In this document: positions 1 to 10,000 of the stretch, piece after piece
Position numbering within the stretch: the first letter of the stretch is position 1
Layout of the letters: each line of letters opens with the position of its first letter
Assembly (NCBI GenBank): GCA_032164245.1
Contig: JAVMKO010000018.1
Span: 248,001-312,000, forward strand
DNA length: 64,000 nucleotides
DNA from: Sternotherus odoratus
Lineage: Eukaryota > Chordata > Testudines > Kinosternidae
Reading direction: 5' to 3'
Notes under the pieces: generated by a model
The model's input: the letters and a program-made list of their open reading frames with translations, nothing else
What the model was told of the DNA's origin: nothing
The model's database searches: none
Program-made: the position numbers and the translations under genes

Positions 1-39
1 GCATAAGCACATATTTTATAGAACACCCTAGTATATTGC

Positions 40-770
40 TAGGGCCTTACCAAATTCATGGTCCTTTTGGGTCAATTTCACGGTCATAGGATTTTTAAAA
101 AAAATCAATTTTCACAATTTAAGATATTTACATTTGAAAGTTCATGATGTTATAACTGTAAAGGTCCTGACACAAAAAAGTGTTGTGGGGAGGTTACAAG
201 GTTATTGTAGGGATGTCATGGTATTGCCACCCTTACTTCTGTGCTGCTGCTAGTGGGGGTGCTTTCTTCAGAGCTCAGCTGACGGAGAGCAACGACTGCT
301 GTCCAGGAGCTCAGCTCTGAAGGCAGAGCCACCGCCAGCAGCAACGCAGAAGTAAGAATGGCATTGTATGATATTGTCCCCCTTACTTCTGTGCTGTTGC
401 CTTCAGAGCTGGGCACTCAGCCAGCAGTCCTCACTCTCCAGCTCTGAAGGCAAGAGCCAAAAGTAAAGATGGCATGGTATAATACTGCCACCCTTTCTTC
501 TGCTGGCATGGCCCTCAGAGCTGGTCGCCTGGCCCTTAGCTACCCCTCTCCAACCACCCAACTCTGAAGGCAGTGCAAAAAGTAAGTTTGACAATACCAT
601 GATCCCCCTAAAATAACCTTGTGACTTCCCTATGATCTGCTTTTGGGTTGGGACCCCCAGTTTGAGAAACTACTACACTATCTGTGTATTATAGGGTCAA
701 AAAGTAAACAAAAGACCAGATTTCATGGCAATGATGCGTTTTTCACAGCCATGAATTTGGTAGGGCCCTA
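40..770. mobile_element. hAT-like non-autonomous DNA transposon
   Basis: The ends are imperfect terminal inverted repeats starting TAGGGCC(C/T)TACCAAATTCATGG. Each end abuts an 8 bp near-duplication (tatattgc at 32-39, tatattaa at 771-778). An 8 bp target duplication with short inverted ends is typical of hAT elements. The interior has no transposase and is mostly a degenerate tandem repeat. The element sits in the PARK7 intron after coding exon 4. Confidence 0.7.
225..600. repeat. Degenerate tandem repeat inside the first hAT-like element
   Basis: About three units of 115-145 bp each begin near a 'cacccttacttctg' motif and end near 'gaaggca...agtaag'. Each unit is itself a weak palindrome: cttacttctg at one end, cagaagtaag at the other. 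The small open frames here are products of the repeat and are not genes. Confidence 0.6.
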
Positions 771-1074
771 TATATTAAATTTCACTTTGTATTTTACAGC
801 AGTTAACCCCATACCGGTAACTTTGATAAGAAGAGGTGGTACCAGGAGTGTTGGCAACTTATAGTCATGTTTCAGGCTGTTTTACACTGCCTCTCCCATT
901 AGAATATAGCTCCTCTCCCCCCTCCATTTGAACTTTAGCAAGAGTAAAATAGATCATGCACACTGAGCTACTGGGACATAAGGTACTGAAAGAGTTTGCT
1001 AAAGGAGGTAGTTGCCCAGACAGTCCTTTAAAGTAGCCAAGTAGGTTACAATACAAGACCGTTCATTACTTTAC

Positions 1075-1144
1075 CTGCACAAATAGCAGCAATTAGGCCT
1101 TTTCTGTTCTCCTGGTCCACTAAAATGTCTTTCACAGCAGGAGA
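1075..1144 (-). CDS. PARK7: PARK7 coding exon 4 (residues 85-108), nucleophile elbow
   Basis: Seventy bases, 23 codons plus one base, encode [11 protein letters not shown]…GLIAAICA(G). The TGT codon is Cys106. The acceptor is TTTGTGCAG and the donor is GTAAAG. The next exon is outside the window. Confidence 0.95.
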
Positions 1145-4100
1145 CTGCACAAAGAAATAATATAACTTTAAGTAATTATTATTATTTTAAAAAAAGAACA
1201 ATCCATAAATCATGCTGCACTGTCTGTAATAATACAAAAAATAGTTAATTATGTAGAGAAAGTAGATCAGGGATTTTTGTGTTAGTGTTATGAGACAGGG
1301 AACAGTCAACCAAAAAGTGGAAAATTCAAAACCAATAAAGGAAATACTTTTTCACACAACATGTGATTGAACTTTTGCCACAGGAAGTAGCTGAAGACAA
1401 GAAGTCAACATAATTCAAAATGAGACTGGATATTAAGAATATCCAGAGTTATCAATATAGGTAACATTTTGGAAGTTATATTAAACTTCATGCTTCAGGG
1501 CTTAAGGCAATTGTTAACTATGAGAGACAACAAGACCAATTTCCTGGGTTAAATTATTCCACATCTGCTTAAATCAGGGTTTTTTATTAGGGCTGTCAAG
1601 TGATTAAAAAAAATGAACTGCTATTATTTGTACTGTTAGACAATAATAGAATACCACCTAAGTATTTTTGGAAGTTTTCTACATTTTCAAATATATCGAT
1701 TTCAATTGCAATAAAGAACACAGAGTACAGGGCTCACTTTATATTTATTTTTTTATTACAAATATTTGTACTGTAAAAAACCAACAAAAAACGATATTTT
1801 TCAATTCACCTCATACAAGTACTATCGTGCAATCTCTTTCTCATGAAAGTTGAACGTACAAGGGTAGAATTATGTACAAAAATAATTGCATTAAAAAATA
1901 AAACAATGTAAAACTTTAGAGCCTACAAGCCCACTCAATTCTACTTCTTGTTCAGTCAATCGCTCAAACAAGTTTGTTTACATCTGCAGGAGATAATGCT
2001 TCACCTGAAAGTGAAGACAGACATTCGCATGGGACTGTTATACCCAGCATTGCAAGATATTTACATGCCAGCTGCACTAAAGAGTCCTATGTCCCTTCAT
2101 GCTTCAACCACCATTCCAGAGGACGTGTCCATGCAGATGATGGGTTCTGCTCAATAACGATCTAAAGCAGTGTAGACCGACGCATGTTCACTTTCATCAT
2201 CAGTCAGATGCAAGTATTTGTAATAAAAATAATAATATAAAGTGAGCATTGGACACTTTGTATTCTGCATTGTAATTGAAATCAATATATTTGAAAATGT
2301 AGAAAAACATCAACATATTTCAATTAGTATTCTATTATTTAACCATGCAATTAAATGTGATTAATTGTAATTAATTTTTTTGAGTTAAATCGCGTGAGTT
2401 AACTGTGATTAATCGACAGCCCTAGTCTTTATACCTTCCACTAAAGGAGATGCTACTGGCAACTGCTAGACAGGATACCCGACTAGATGAACCTTAAATT
2501 GGATCCAGTATGGCAATTCCTAATTTCTTATGGCATCAAAATACTTTATATCCTGTTCAATAATCATTTACAACAACATGTTGCATCTCCATACTACAAG
2601 TTTATACAACAGCATACTTCCCCATTTTTACATTGGATAACTCTGGTTAAGACTGCAGCTGCATAGCTCACTGTTTTGTTTTGTTTTTTTAAATGTTGGG
2701 TTCAATTTGCTGCAGTAGCAGAAGAATACAAGCAACACGTACAGATAAAAAGGCATGCCTTTGAATTATCTTCAGGTTTATGATTTTACCTCTGACAAAT
2801 TTTGAGCTCCTAGGTTACCACCTGGCAGGACCACCACATCATAAGGCCCCTAAACATAGAAAGAAATGCTTACTTAGTAGAATTCTACAGAAGAGGAACC
2901 TGCAAGTTCAGTTAAGAGAGCTTGTCTTCATGACTATTAAAACACACTAAAATGAGAAGCAGAGGAATTCTAACTTTTCTGCTTCTGAAAGGCTCTTTAA
3001 TCAAAAGGAAGTCTGATGAGCAACCAAAATATTTCACTTATGGAGCTATTAGAAAAACATGGTTTCGTTTTCCATACACCAGGCCAAGAACTGCCGGAGA
3101 AACTTGTTTTGAGACAAACTCTGCCTATACAATAAGTCTTTGTGGATGGGGGAGCTTAGTACTCCAGAGTGTGATTGGCAGCTCTGCAATGTGCTAATAG
3201 GAGCTATGCTGCAATGCTCCCTAAGCAGCATGTCCTTCCTGAACAGAAACTTTCCATTATTCCAAATTATGCTATTTTGTCAGAGAGTCTGGGTAACATG
3301 TATAGTAAAGCTTGGAGTTAAACATTTTACCAAGTCAGATACCTGGACAGAATATTAAAAATTGTGCAAAACTAAGATACTGTGTTGCAGGACAACATTA
3401 GAAGGGAGAGAATTATATTATGTGTCTCTGGGTTTGTGCAATGCTGCTACAATCAGTCAAACCAGATATTACTAATAACCTTCCAAGTCCACTATGAACC
3501 TGTGAAGAAGGTCTGTAAAGCATTATGCTAAGTCAGTATGACAAACCTCTTTTCTGGCATCTTCTAGACTGGCATCAGGACAAATGAAGACATCTCGGCT
3601 ACACTGCACTGGATCTTTTCCCGTTAAACCTGCAATAGTCACCTTGATCTGACAGAAAAACAGACACCATTACAACAAGAAAATGCACTGCTTTAAGGAG
3701 GTGCAGATGACAATTCTGAAGTAGTGTACAACGGCAGATTTTGTTTAAGAGATTATTTAAACCAAGCAATAGCAGAAGCTGTGGAGAATTAGACTAACAC
3801 CAAAGGGTTCCCACCTCAAAAGTAAAATTAAATAAAAGGTACCTCCAGTAAGATTAGCCAGATTGAAACTGATATACATTTACGCATTACTTCCAATGAG
3901 AGTAATTCACTACAACCCTTGGTAAATTGTCCATCACTGACAATTTCTAAATCAAAATTGGATACCTTTTCTAAAAGGTATGTTTTATGGCCTATTGAAT
4001 CTACAAATTCATATTGTGCAGTGATGAGTACTTGTGGATGAGTGAGCATATTTCACACCATGAATAAAAGGGTCTATTTGAATGTTCACCCAGGAGGCCA

Positions 4101-4291
4101 TTAATAAAACAATCTCTCCATCACTGAGGATTGATTCAAGATGAGAATACTTTTGGTTTCAACAAATGGTCATAAAACGTTCTAGTCATTTTCATACTCA
4201 CTCCAGCCCGTCTCATAACATCCGTGGGGATAACTGTTTCCATCTCCTCTGCTCCTTTAGCCAGAATCACTAAGGCTCTTTTTGAGGCCAT
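1075..4291 (-). CDS. PARK7: PARK7 (DJ-1), 5' part of the coding region
   Basis: Four coding exons on the minus strand encode residues 1-108 of DJ-1, a small DJ-1/PfpI-fold protein of cytosol and mitochondria. It acts in oxidative-stress defence and has reported glyoxalase/deglycase activity. The peptide begins [19 protein letters not shown] and is nearly collinear with the human protein (189 aa). Visible key residues are Glu18, Cys46, Cys53 and the oxidation-sensitive nucleophile Cys106 in IAAICAG. All splice sites are GT/AG. Coding exon 1 ends at phase 0, exons 2 and 3 are whole codons (34 and 20), and exon 4 ends with one extra base. Residues 109 onward lie left of the window. The start is the only ATG in place, preceded by a purine-rich context. 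Introns hold two hAT-like elements. Human-like neighbour: TNFRSF9, divergent. Confidence 0.96.
1588..2424. mobile_element. hAT-like non-autonomous transposon in PARK7 intron
   Basis: Terminal inverted repeats TAGGGCTGTC…GACAGCCCTA lie next to an AT-rich region with repeated 'gattaa' words. Flanking 8 bp sequences ttttttat (1580-1587) and gtctttat (2425-2432) agree at 6 of 8 positions. A longer inner inverted repeat runs through the 'caaatatatcgatttcaatt' region near 1688 and its complement near 2275. No intact transposase is present. It lies between PARK7 coding exons 3 and 4. Confidence 0.75.
2790..2849 (-). CDS. PARK7: PARK7 coding exon 3 (residues 65-84)
   Basis: Sixty bases encode [20 protein letters not shown], which matches the conserved DJ-1 segment. 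The acceptor is TTTAG and the donor is GTAAAA. Confidence 0.95.
3547..3648 (-). CDS. PARK7: PARK7 coding exon 2 (residues 31-64)
   Basis: The acceptor CTGTCAG precedes ATCAAGGTG and the donor is GTTTGT. The exon is 102 bases, 34 codons, starting IKVTIAGL and ending LEDARKE. It contains Cys46 (PVQCSRD) and Cys53 (ICPD). Confidence 0.95.
4202..4291 (-). CDS. PARK7: PARK7 coding exon 1 (residues 1-30)
   Basis: Ninety bases encode 30 residues ending VMRRAG. The initiator ATG starts at 4291 and the donor GTGAGT follows at 4201. Glu18 of the active site is in the GAEEMET stretch. Residue 23 is Thr where human has Val. The 5' UTR continues to higher coordinates; an acceptor within the next 50 bases (…TTAAAG or …AATCAG) is likely, but I could not decide between them. 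Confidence 0.95.
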
Positions 4292-4404
4292 CTTTTAACA
4301 GCTTTAAGGTGTAATTCTGATTTTCCCGCTACACTGAAGCTTCCAGAGTCCACACAGCAAATAGTCTACTTGAGGAATAAAGAGAGACTGTTAGAGGATG
4401 AATC

Positions 4405-4665
4405 CCCTAAACCAGAGGCTCTCAACCGTTTTCTTTCGGAGTCTCCACCCCCCTCCCCAGCATGCTATAAAAACTCCACTGCACACCTATGCCACAATAA
4501 CTGTTTTGCATATAAAAGCCAGGATCAGTGTTAGGGGAGAACAATCAGAGCAATTGCCCGGGGCTCCATCCCACAGGGCCCCCCCACAAAGTTACATTGT
4601 TCAGGCTTCCACTACAACTCTGGGTGGCAGGGCTCAGAGTCCTAAGCTTGTGGTGAGACTTCGGC
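4405..4665. repeat. Probable hAT-type interspersed repeat, boundaries uncertain
   Basis: It begins with 'agaggctctcaaccgtttt', resembling the CAGnGGTTCTCAACC end of a hAT family that also appears near 52.8 kb. GC-rich, without a coding frame of note. The right boundary merges into the PLE fragment. Confidence 0.35.
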
Positions 4666-5668
4666 TTTCTCCACATGGCCCCACAGTATGCCAACATTTT
4701 TATGGCTGACTTAGAACAATGCTTCCTTAGCTCTCGTCCCCTAATACCCCTACTCTACTTCCACTATATTCATCATCTGGACCCATGGAAAAGAAGCCCT
4801 TGAGGAATTCCAGCATGATTTCAACAATTTCCATCCTACCATCAACCCCAGCCTGAACTAATCCACACATGCGATCCACTTCCTGAACACTACAGTGCCA
4901 ATAAGCGATGGTCACATGAACACCACTCTATACCAGAAACCTGCTTACTGCTATACTAACCTACATGCCTCCGGCTTCTATTCAGGACACATCACATGAT
5001 CCATTGTCTACAGCCAAGCCCTAAGATACAACCACATTTGCTTCAATTCCTCAGACAGAGACAAAACAACTACAGGATCTCTATCAAGCTTTCTTAAAAC
5101 TACAGCATCCACCTGGTGAAGTGAAGAAACAGACTGACAGAGCTAGAAGAGTACCTAGAAGTCACCTACTACAGGACAGACCCAACAAAGACAGTAACAG
5201 AACACCACTAGCCATCACCTTCAGCCCCCAACTAAAACCTCTTCAGCACATCATCAAAGATCTACAACCTATCCTGAAGGATGATCCCTCACTCTCACAG
5301 ATCTTGGGAGACAGGCCAGTCCTCGCTTACAGACAGCCCCCCCAACCTGAAACAAATACTCACCAGCAACCACACAACAAAAATGCTAACCCAGGTACCT
5401 ATCCTTGCAACAAAGCCCATTGCCAACTCTGTCCACATATTTATTCAAGTGACACCACCATAGGACCTAATCACATCAGCCACGCCATCAGAGGCATGTT
5501 CACCTGCACATCTACCAATGTGATATATGCCATCATGTGCCAGCAATGCCCCTCTGCCATTTACATTGGCCAAACTGGACAGTAGCTACCAAACAAACAA
5601 AACAAACAAACAAAAAAGGATACAAACCTGACACCAGGAATCATAACATTCAAAAACCAGTAGGTGAA
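4666..5668 (+). mobile_element. Penelope-like element, 5' portion (RT C-terminus to GIY-YIG), split by DIRS
   Basis: Broken frames read as the end of a PLE reverse transcriptase (FMADLEQCFLSS, then a degraded RYIDDIFIIW region at about 4680-4800). They are followed by the linker and the start of the GIY-YIG endonuclease. The 5121-5585 frame contains the CCHH-like linker (YPCNKAHCQLCPH) and the endonuclease start YAIMCQQCPSAIYIGQTGQ, then a stop. The frame is interrupted near 5668 by the DIRS element and resumes at about 11599. PLEs use the GIY-YIG nuclease to nick target DNA. This copy has several stops and is inactive. Confidence 0.85.
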
Positions 5669-5693
5669 AAAACAAAGTTACTTACCTGTAACT

Positions 5694-5882
5694 GTTGTTC
5701 TTCGAGATGTGTTGCTCACATCCATTCCACTATAGGTTAGGTACGCGCAGCGTGCCTGGTTGCCGGGTAGATTTTCCCCTAGCTGCAGACTGGGTGAGCA
5801 GGGAGCCCCCTGGAGTGGCGCCACTGAGACACTCTATAAGTACCCCTGCGACACAGTCTGGCCCTCAGTTCCTTCTTTGCCG
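5694..5882. repeat. DIRS left inverted terminal repeat
   Basis: It matches the reverse complement of 11417-11600. By eye there are no differences from the 'ctataggttaggta' segment to 'cagttccttcttt'; differences occur only in the outer 30 bases. An additional 25 bases (5669-5693) at the extreme left end are absent from the right ITR but present in the ICR. Confidence 0.9.
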
Positions 5883-5904
5883 GCTAACCCGACAGTGGGG
5901 AAGG

Positions 5905-6020
5905 AGGGCGGGTTTGGAATGGATGTGAGCAACACATCTCGAAGAACAACAGTTACAGGTAAGTAACTTTGTTTTCTTCTTCGAGTGATTGCTCACATGC
6001 ATTCCACTATAGGTGACTGC
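5905..6020. repeat. DIRS internal complementary region (ICR)
   Basis: Read on the minus strand, this segment is the last ~40 bases of the right end (cctatagtggaatgcatgtg…cgaagaagaa) joined directly to the first ~60 bases of the left end (aacaaagttacttacctg…). That is the defining layout of a DIRS ICR, thought to bring both termini together so the retrotranscript can be closed into a circle. The junction also places the element termini at about 5669 and 11598. Confidence 0.9.
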
Positions 6021-6029
6021 AAGCAATAC

Positions 6030-7070
6030 CTAGGAGGTGGGGTCGGGTTGACCCATTGCTGATCGTAAGACCGCTGACCCAAACGCCGCATCGTCCCTGG
6101 TCTGCTGGACTGTGGCGTAGTGGGCGGCGAAGGTATGGACGGAGGACCAGGTAGCCGCCCTGCAGATGTCCGTAATAGGGACTCCCTCCCGGAAGGCCGC
6201 AGAGGACGCCTGCGCTCTCGTGGAGTGTGCTGTTACTCTCTCAAGCGGCTTGTCCGCGAGTTCATAACAGGTGTGAATGCATGAGGTAATCCAGGGGGAG
6301 AGCCTTTGGGCTGAAACTGGCTGGCCCTTCATCCTCTCCGCAACTGTCACGAAAAGTTGGGTTGTTTTCCTGAATTGCTTTATTCTATCTAAATAAAAAG
6401 CAAGAGCCCTCCTAACGTCCAACGTGTGTAATTGCTGTTCCCTTCCAGAGGTGTGTGGCTTAGGATAAGAGACTGGGAGACAAATGTCTTGATTAACATG
6501 GAAGGGAGAGACCACCTTAGGCAGGAAGGCCAGGTGGGGACGTAGCTGTACCTTGTCCTTATGGAAGATAGTGTAGGGCGGCTCGGAGGTCAGTGCACAG
6601 ATCTCTGACACTCTACGAGCCGAGGTGATAGCTACTAGGGATACCACCTTCCAGGAAAGGTGTAGTAAGGAACACGTGGCGAGGGGCTCGAACGGGGGCA
6701 TCGCGAGGCGTGAGAGCACAAGGTTGAGATCCCAAGGTGGAATGGGACGCTTGACGCTCGGATACAGCTTATCTAGACCCTTAAGGAAACGGTATACCAC
6801 AGGGTCGGAGAAGACTGAGTGGTTCGACTGACCCGGATGGAAAGCCTATATGGCAGCGAGGTGGACCCGGATAGTAGAGGTAGAAAGGCCCTGATTTCTG
6901 AGGCCTAAGAGGTAGTCCAATATGCGTGGGATAGTAGCCTCACTTGGAACGATGTCATGTTGTGTGCACCAGGTAGAGAAACGGGTCCACTTGGCGTATA
7001 GGTACTTCTGGTGGATGGTTTCCTACTGCCCAGAAGGATATCCTGCACCTCGGCTGAGCATAAGAGCTCA
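6030..7070 (-). pseudogene. DIRS tyrosine recombinase, frameshifted with an internal stop
   Basis: The C-terminal catalytic part is open at 6800-6030 (256 codons). It carries the tyrosine-recombinase set: Arg63 in SARRVSE, His192-x-x-Arg195 in HSTR, Trp218 and the putative nucleophile Tyr228 in AHYA. The N-terminal core-binding part starts around 7070 in another frame (SRKPSTRSTY), overlapping the end of the RT frame as is usual in DIRS elements. That frame is lost near 7010 by an indel (apparent 2-base 'ta' duplication), and an in-frame TAG at 6848-6846 then interrupts the restored frame. The first Met of the open remainder is at 6800. Biochemically this should yield no full recombinase. Confidence 0.88.
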
Positions 7071-7077
7071 GGACCTC

Positions 7078-10000
7078 TCAGCCATGGAGTAACCACGCTG
7101 TGAGGTGAAGGGACCGCAAGTCCGGGTGCAGGAGGCGACCGTGATCCTGGGAGATCAGGTCTGGCCACATCGGGAGGCTGATGGGCGGGGCCCTGGACAG
7201 CCGGAGGAGGGACGCATACCAGCATTGCCTGGGCCAGGCCGGGGCTATGAGGATGACGTGTGCCCTGTCCCGTCTGATCTTCAGGATCACCTTGTGGAGA
7301 AGCGGGATCGGAGGGAACGCGTAGAACAGGTGCCCTGTCCAGGGTAGGAGAAAGGCATCTGTCAGGGATCCCCGGGAGCTGCCTCGAAAGGAGCAGAACT
7401 GGAGGCACTTCCTGTTCTGTCTGGAGGCGAAGAGATCAATGTGGGGAAACCCCCACCTCAGGAAGATCGGCCGGATGACATCTGGCCGAAGGGACCACTC
7501 GTGGGTCATAAAGGATCTGCTGAGGTGGTCCGCCAGGGTGTTCTGGATTCCGGGAAGGAAGGAGGCCACCGGGTGAATAGCGTGGGCTATGCAAAACTCC
7601 CATAGGAGAATCGCCTCTTGACACAGGGGGCTGGAGCGGGCCCCGCCTTGCTTGTTTATGTAGTACTGGGCTGTGGTGTTGTCTGTCAGCACCGCTACAC
7701 AGTGACCCCGTAATGTGTCCCGGAACGCCTGGCACGCGAGCCGGACGGCCATCTGCTCCCTGACATTGATGTGGAGGCAGAGGTCTGACTCTGACCAGCG
7801 GCCCTGGGTCCTGAGTTCCCCTAGGTGAGCTCCCCACCCGAGGGACGAAGCGTCCGTCACCAGGGACATGGACGGGCTGGGGGGAAGGAAGGGGACCCCT
7901 TGGCACACATTGTCCTGGTCTTCCCACCAAGCCAGAGCGGATAGGGTGGCTCTGGGGATGGAGAGGAGGGCGTCCATACTGTCCCTTCTCGGTCTGTAGG
8001 CCACCGCGAGCCACGACTGCAGTGGGCGTAGCCTTAGTCTGGCGTGCTGTATGACATGAGTGCACGATGCCATATGACCTAGCAGGCTGAGGAAGACCTT
8101 GACCGTAGTCATTGGACAGTTGCGTAGCTGTCTGATGGCCGACTGGATAGTGAGGAACCGAGGCTGGGGCAGGGATGCCCTTGCTACCATGGAGTCTAGT
8201 AGGGCTCCTATGAACTCTATGTTCTGGGTAGGCTCCAGGGTGGACTTCTCTCTGTTGAGAAGGATTCCCAAGCGGTCGAACGTGCTGATAACGAGCCGCA
8301 CGTGAGCTGACACTTGGTCCCTGGAGGTGCCTCGGATCAACCAATCGTCGAGGTACGGGTATAAGTGTACCCCGCGGCGCCGAAGGAATGCCGCTACTAC
8401 CGCCATACACTTTGTGAACACCCTGGGTGCGGTGGACAGGCCGAAGGGCAGGACGGCAAACTGATAGTGTTCCCCCGCTACCAGGAAGCGGAGGTAACGT
8501 CTGTGTGAGGGTTTGATGCTCACGTGAAAGTAAGCGTCCTTCATATCGAGGGCAGCGAACCAGTCTCCCGGATCCAGAGAGGGAATGATAGTGCCCAAGG
8601 TGGCCATGCGGAACTTGAACCTGATCATGTAGGTGTTGAGTTCGCGCAGGTCCAGGATGGGCCGGAGGCCCCCCTTCGCCTTGGGGATCAGGAAGTAGCG
8701 GGAGTAGAACCCCTTCCCCCTGAACTCCTGCGGTACGGGCTCGATAGCTCCCAGTGCGAGGAGCGACCTCACCTCCTGTACGAGGAGTTGCTCGTGAGCG
8801 GGGTCCCTGAAGAGGGACGAGGAGGGTGGGTGGGTGGGAGGAGTGGAGGAGAGCTGGAGCGAATATCCCACCTCCACCGTGCGGAGGACCCACTGGTCTG
8901 ATGTAATGTCCGACCATGCACGGCGGAAGTAGGACAGACTGTCTCCGAAGGGAGGATCCAGGTTTATGATTGGTGAACTGCCCCCGGGCGCACCATCAAA
9001 GTTGGATTTGGGCCCCTGGGAAGGCTTAGAGCCTTGTTGTTTTCCGCCCTGCCTAGGCCCTTGCCGCCCGTGGTAAGGGCGGCTTCTCCTGAGGGAGGAG
9101 TCCTGGGGCGGGCGCGCAGGTGGGAAGAATTTCCTGCGTGGCGGGATGAAGGGACGCCTCTGTGGGCCTGGGGTGTGCATGCCCAGGCCTTTGAGGGTTA
9201 CCCGCCTGTCCTTGAGGGCCTGGAGACGGGCATCCGTATCCTCCGAGAAGAGGGACTGTCCCTCAAAGGGGAGGTCCTGGATTTTAAATTGCATGGCCGG
9301 GGCTAGGTTGGATGACGAGAGCCATGCTGCCCGGCGGAGGGCTATGCCCGAGGCCATTGTTCGGGCCGCAGAATCGGCCGAGTCCAGGGTCGCTTGCAGG
9401 GCATGACGAGATATGTCCCTGCTTTGGGGCAATAGGTCCCTGGACTCCTGTTTGCCCTCCTGCGGGAGAGCAGTCTCAAATTTAGTAAGGGCCTCCCCCG
9501 TGTCGAAATGGTGTCTACTCAGGAGTGCCTGCTGGTTGGCGACTCTGAGTTGTAGGCCCCCGGAGGAGTAAACTTGCCTGCCGAAGTGGTTCAACCTTTT
9601 GGCCTCTTTGGCCTTGAGGACCTGCGCCTCCTGCCCGTGGCGCTCCTTGTTATTAACAGAGTCCACCCCCAGGGAGGAGGGCGTGGGGTGAACATACAAG
9701 TATTTATATCCCTTGGCTGGGACAAAATAACGCTTCTCCACCCCACGAGCAGTGGGGGAGATAGAGGCGGGGGTCTTCCAAATTGCCACCGTGTGGAGTT
9801 TAATAGTATTAATGAACGGCACTGCCACCCATGCCGGAGTGCCCTTAGTTGACATGGTGGTGACCGGGTCGTCCACCACTGGGACCTCTTCCAAAGGCAG
9901 GTTCATGTTTTTAGCAACTGCCTGGAGGAGATGTTGGTAACTGGAGAGGTCCAAGGCGGGCGGGCTAGTTGATGAAGTGCCCGCCACTGCCTCTACCCCT

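Noticed and set aside
225..600. Repeated units considered as a CRISPR array
   Set aside because: The units are 115-145 bp, degenerate, palindromic and inside a transposon in a vertebrate intron.
1948..2165. Short frames inside the 1.6-2.4 kb hAT-like element
   Set aside because: No match to a transposase domain and no conservation evidence.
7436..8917. 493-codon minus-strand frame and other long frames within the DIRS element
   Set aside because: They overlap the RT/RNase H frame in another register, show no domain, and are Pro/Arg/Gly-rich as expected for shadows of GC-rich coding DNA.
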